A stretch of DNA of 8,033 nt from an uncultured Sutterella sp. (lineage in GTDB: Bacteria > Pseudomonadota > Gammaproteobacteria > Burkholderiales > Burkholderiaceae_F), in assembly GCA_900554375.1 (NCBI GenBank), contig USHK01000044.1, forward strand, positions 1 to 8,033, given 5' to 3'. The notes under the pieces were generated by a model. It saw only the letters and a list, made by a program, of their open reading frames with translations, was not told the DNA's origin and ran no database searches. Positions 5,867 to 8,033 of this stretch are shown here, piece after piece. How positions within the stretch are numbered: the first letter of the stretch is position 1; the number at the start of each line of letters is the position of its first letter. The position numbers and the translations under genes were made by a program.

Positions 5867-6463
5867 TTAATTTGTTTTAGGCTGTGCGTATTTTCCCGCT
5901 AATTTCTTCAAGAACGGAGTGACGTCCTTGTCATCCCATGGCAAATAACCGGGCAGATATCCGACAAGGTTGCCGGCACCGTCAACGATAAAGTTTGTGG
6001 GAACGACTTCGAGCGGCATCACATCTTCGATCGACTCTGTCGGATCAGACCAAGTGTTGAACTCTGACATCTTGTTTCTAGCCAAAAATTTAGGAATCCC
6101 AGCAACGCTTTTGTCAACAGCAACGCCGACGATTTCAATATCAGAACCCTTGAGCTGTTTTTGAAGTTGGATCAGCTGAGGAATTTCTCTCACGCAAGGA
6201 GTGCACCACGTCCCCCAAACATTCAAAATCAAGAGTTTTCCTCGATATTTAGCTAAATCTACTTTCTCGCCTTCAAGTGTAAAAATCCTGAGTTCCGGCA
6301 AAGGGCGAGCCTTCGAGAATTCAACAAACGGCTTCATGACCATAGGTTTTTCAAGGGCTTTCCCGGTACTGTAACCGTCCGAAGAAAAAATCGTCTGTGC
6401 ACCAACAGCGAAAGAAGCAGCTAAAACCGCCGTAGCCACTAAAAATTTGAACGAAAAATTCAT
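5867..6463 (-). CDS. TlpA-like periplasmic thioredoxin-fold protein (CcmG/DsbE position)
   Basis: Thiol-disulfide oxidoreductase acting in the periplasm, most likely in reducing apocytochrome c or its haem-lyase partners. The 198-residue precursor has a probable cleavable signal peptide (residues 1-22, ending AVGA before QT). The thioredoxin fold follows: RGKLLILNVWGTWCTPC with active-site C87 and C90, then REIPQL, IVGVAVDK, and the cis-Pro at P155 in VVPTNFIVD. CcmG proteins normally keep an N-terminal membrane anchor and a GxxGxPE-type segment before the cis-Pro; neither is seen, so it reads more like TlpA than CcmG. The ATG overlaps the upstream stop codon by one base (TAATG, 6461-6465), with AGGAGA at 6471-6476 as ribosome binding site, so it is co-translated with the CcmH-like gene. 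It is probably last in the operon: an intergenic region with a possible terminator follows. Exact partner is inferred from position. Confidence 0.9.
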   Translation of the reverse strand: MNFSFKFLVATAVLAASFAVGAQTIFSSDGYSTGKALEKPMVMKPFVEFSKARPLPELRIFTLEGEKVDLAKYRGKLLILNVWGTWCTPCVREIPQLIQLQKQLKGSDIEIVGVAVDKSVAGIPKFLARNKMSEFNTWSDPTESIEDVMPLEVVPTNFIVDGAGNLVGYLPGYLPWDDKDVTPFLKKLAGKYAQPKTN

Positions 6464-6849
6464 TAACGTTTCTCCTGTTTACGTCTAAGGATGAGAAAAA
6501 GCGCTGTCAGCAACAGTCCGGTAAAAAGTACAGCCGGAACTACCCAAAGCGCAGCCGTCCAAGGGTCGACCGGAGGATCGTATCGAATTTGCTTTCCGTA
6601 TCGAGAGGCAAAATATTCCAAAACAGTTTCCCGACTTTCTCCGTTTTCCAATAACTGATAGATCTTTGCTTTTAACTCAGCTGCTTGAGGAGCATTGGAT
6701 TCATAGAGGGACTGATTTACCGCTGCCGGATCGCGCAGTTCCTTGGAAATTTCTATCGCCTGATCGCGCAGGGAAGGTGCTGAAAAAGCAGAGGCTGTTC
6801 CGCAGAAAATAATAAAAAAGCACAGAAAAAGTTTGAGGGCTAATTTCAT
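6463..6849 (-). CDS. ccmH: CcmH/NrfF-family cytochrome c maturation protein lacking the CxxC motif
   Basis: Small membrane-anchored periplasmic protein of the haem-lyase complex. Normal family members use an LRCxxC motif to reduce the apocytochrome CxxCH before haem ligation. The 128-residue protein has a signal peptide (about 1-24), a helical domain with NQSLYESNAPQAAELKAKIY, ENGESRETVLEYFASRYGKQ and YDPP, and a transmembrane helix at about 100-121. The domain pattern is clearly CcmH/NrfF, but the motif reads L38-R39-D40-P41-A42-A43: the two cysteines are Asp (codon GAT at 6730-6732) and Ala (codon GCG at 6721-6723). The only cysteines left (10 and 16) are in the signal peptide. The frame is open up to 6924, but the ATG at 6849 overlaps the CcmF stop (ATGA) and has GGAG at 6856-6859, so I start there. 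Operon partner of the genes on both sides. Whether it is inactive, structural, or part of a changed pathway is unknown. Confidence 0.88.
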   Translation of the reverse strand: MKLALKLFLCFFIIFCGTASAFSAPSLRDQAIEISKELRDPAAVNQSLYESNAPQAAELKAKIYQLLENGESRETVLEYFASRYGKQIRYDPPVDPWTAALWVVPAVLFTGLLLTALFLILRRKQEKR

Positions 6850-8033
6850 GTGGATCTCCAATCTCTTCGGCGCCAAACAGAAGAGAAGACTGCAGAAAAG
6901 AGCATGATGAGGCCTCCGATCCAAATCCAGCTCACCAAGGGACGAATGCTGAGGCGTACTAAGAATTCATCACTGCTCAGCCGATTGCCCATGGACACGT
7001 AATAATCCTTAAAGAAACCATGAGAAATTCCGGCCGCGGTCATTTCCATTCCGTTGGTTTTGTATGTCTGGCGCTGAGGATGAAGCTCATCAATCACTTT
7101 TTCATGTTTGTTCAGCACCAAGATTTTTCCTTCATCGGCGAAGAAAGAATTGGTGTCCACCTTACGTGTTTCTTCGTACACAAAAATGACATCCCCGAGC
7201 GGACGGCCTTGTCCCGGTCCCATTCTCACCACGGCTTCCTGCGAGTATTGAACGTCACCCACAACTCCGATAATGCTCACCGCTATACCTAAGTGAGCGA
7301 CAAGGGCAAAGAAGTTTTTATTCTTTTTAGAAATCAGCAACGCAAAGGAAGAGCAAATAATCCAAAGGGCGCTAAAAACGCCCGCGGTTGTGTAAACGGA
7401 AGATTTAGCTTCCGTGAAAAATCCGAAATAAACGGCAGCAATTGCAGACACAGCAAAAGCTGCGCCCCACGTCCACATCGGAGAGTTCTTCATCTGGACC
7501 GCACCGATCATTAAGGCCGCCAAAATAGCCATCGGCGCAAAAATAGAGTTGAAGTAAGGAGCTCCGACGGATAAGGATCCCTTGCCAAGAGCCTCGTGAA
7601 TCAGCGGATAAAGCGTCCCGAAAAGCACGCACACAGCAGTCACTGCCAACAGCAGCACGGCCAGCACTAAAGAAATATCCTCAATTCCTGAGATCTGTTT
7701 GGCGCTTTCAAACTTGGGCGCCCGGATCATAAACAGAAATAAGGCCGGTACAACCATCAATAGCGAAATGACGACAAGGAATGCGCCGCGATTAGGATCG
7801 GAGGCAAAGGCGTGCACGGATTGGATAACACCCGAACGCACTATGAAAGTGCCAAGTAGGCAAAGAGCAAATAAAACGATGCAGAAAAACAGAACCGTCT
7901 TCGAGAGGTGCGCTCGGTATCGGAGAAGCACCAAAGCATGCAGCTGAGCAGTTAAAAGGAGCCAGGGAACAAAAGAAGAATTTTCGACCGGATCCCAAAA
8001 CCACCATCCGCCCCAGCCTAACTCGTTATAAGC
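6846..8033 (-). CDS. ccmF: CcmF/NrfE-family haem lyase, 5' end outside the window
   Basis: Polytopic inner-membrane protein that binds haem and joins it to apocytochrome c at the periplasmic face. Only the last 395 residues are in the window; full-length members are about 550-650. The visible part opens with the tryptophan-rich WWD haem-handling motif (LGWGGWWFWDPVENSSF), directly read from 8033 in the frame that ends at 6846, so starts inside this frame are not real. Further family signatures are LLGTFIVRSGVIQSVHAFAS (His at visible residue 74, a conserved haem-ligand position in CcmF), FGTLYPLIHEALGKGSLSVG, the late AHLGIAVSIIGVVG segment with another conserved His, and a C-terminal RPLVSWIWIGGLIML helix followed by basic residues. 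About eight or nine hydrophobic helices are visible. The stop TGA overlaps the ATG of the CcmH-like gene. CcmF and NrfE cannot be separated safely without the N-terminus and the rest of the operon. Confidence 0.94.
   Translation of the reverse strand, partial: AYNELGWGGWWFWDPVENSSFVPWLLLTAQLHALVLLRYRAHLSKTVLFFCIVLFALCLLGTFIVRSGVIQSVHAFASDPNRGAFLVVISLLMVVPALFLFMIRAPKFESAKQISGIEDISLVLAVLLLAVTAVCVLFGTLYPLIHEALGKGSLSVGAPYFNSIFAPMAILAALMIGAVQMKNSPMWTWGAAFAVSAIAAVYFGFFTEAKSSVYTTAGVFSALWIICSSFALLISKKNKNFFALVAHLGIAVSIIGVVGDVQYSQEAVVRMGPGQGRPLGDVIFVYEETRKVDTNSFFADEGKILVLNKHEKVIDELHPQRQTYKTNGMEMTAAGISHGFFKDYYVSMGNRLSSDEFLVRLSIRPLVSWIWIGGLIMLFSAVFSSVWRRRDWRST

Noticed and set aside
6850..6924. Longer start for the CcmH-like gene at 6924
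   Set aside because: The extra 25 residues lie wholly within ccmF; the ATG at 6849 has a Shine-Dalgarno, an ATGA overlap and a proper signal peptide directly after it.
7020..7514. Plus-strand reading frames inside the ccmF region
   Set aside because: The opposite strand encodes an unmistakable CcmF across the whole stretch; these frames have no support of their own.

Overview
This window looks like a chromosomal segment of a gut-type betaproteobacterium, possibly Sutterellaceae (Parasutterella, Turicimonas or Duodenibacillus-like). That placement is an inference from four things: moderate, slightly AT-leaning base composition, a system I-type cytochrome c maturation cluster, a TtrS/TtrR-like two-component pair, and a MetQ lipoprotein. 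No marker gene proves it. Every gene I can support lies on the minus strand, so the window reads right to left in transcription order.

Right part (8033 to 5867): the 3' part of a haem-lyase operon. It holds a CcmF/NrfE-family gene cut by the window edge, a CcmH/NrfF-family gene joined to it by an ATGA overlap, and a TlpA-like thioredoxin-fold gene joined by a TAATG overlap. The main surprise is in the CcmH-like protein. It keeps the family's fold signatures, but the LRCxxC redox motif reads LRDPAA, so both catalytic cysteines are missing. The following TlpA-like protein has an intact WCTPC site, a predicted cleavable signal peptide, and sits where CcmG or NrfG might be expected.

Middle (5866 to 3215): a 200-base gap with a perfect 16-base palindrome and a second imperfect dyad. 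After it comes a two-component operon of TtrS/TtrR architecture: a PhnD-like periplasmic sensor fused to a histidine kinase, then a FixJ-type LuxR regulator, with the two genes overlapping by 14 bases. No tetrathionate reductase genes are in view, so the ligand is unknown.

Left-middle (3065 to 1563): an HNH-family nuclease gene broken into two overlapping frames close to an A8 homopolymer, followed with a 10-base overlap by a HIT-family hydrolase. The two reading frames join into one family-like protein of about 370 residues. The gene is therefore a recent pseudogene, a phase-variable or recoded gene, or a sequence error. If intact, HNH plus HIT would be a compact two-gene unit of unknown role.

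Left (1562 to 1): about 670 bases without a convincing gene, then metQ for a methionine-binding lipoprotein, whose real start is best placed at the ATG at 880. MetN and MetI partners are not in the window.
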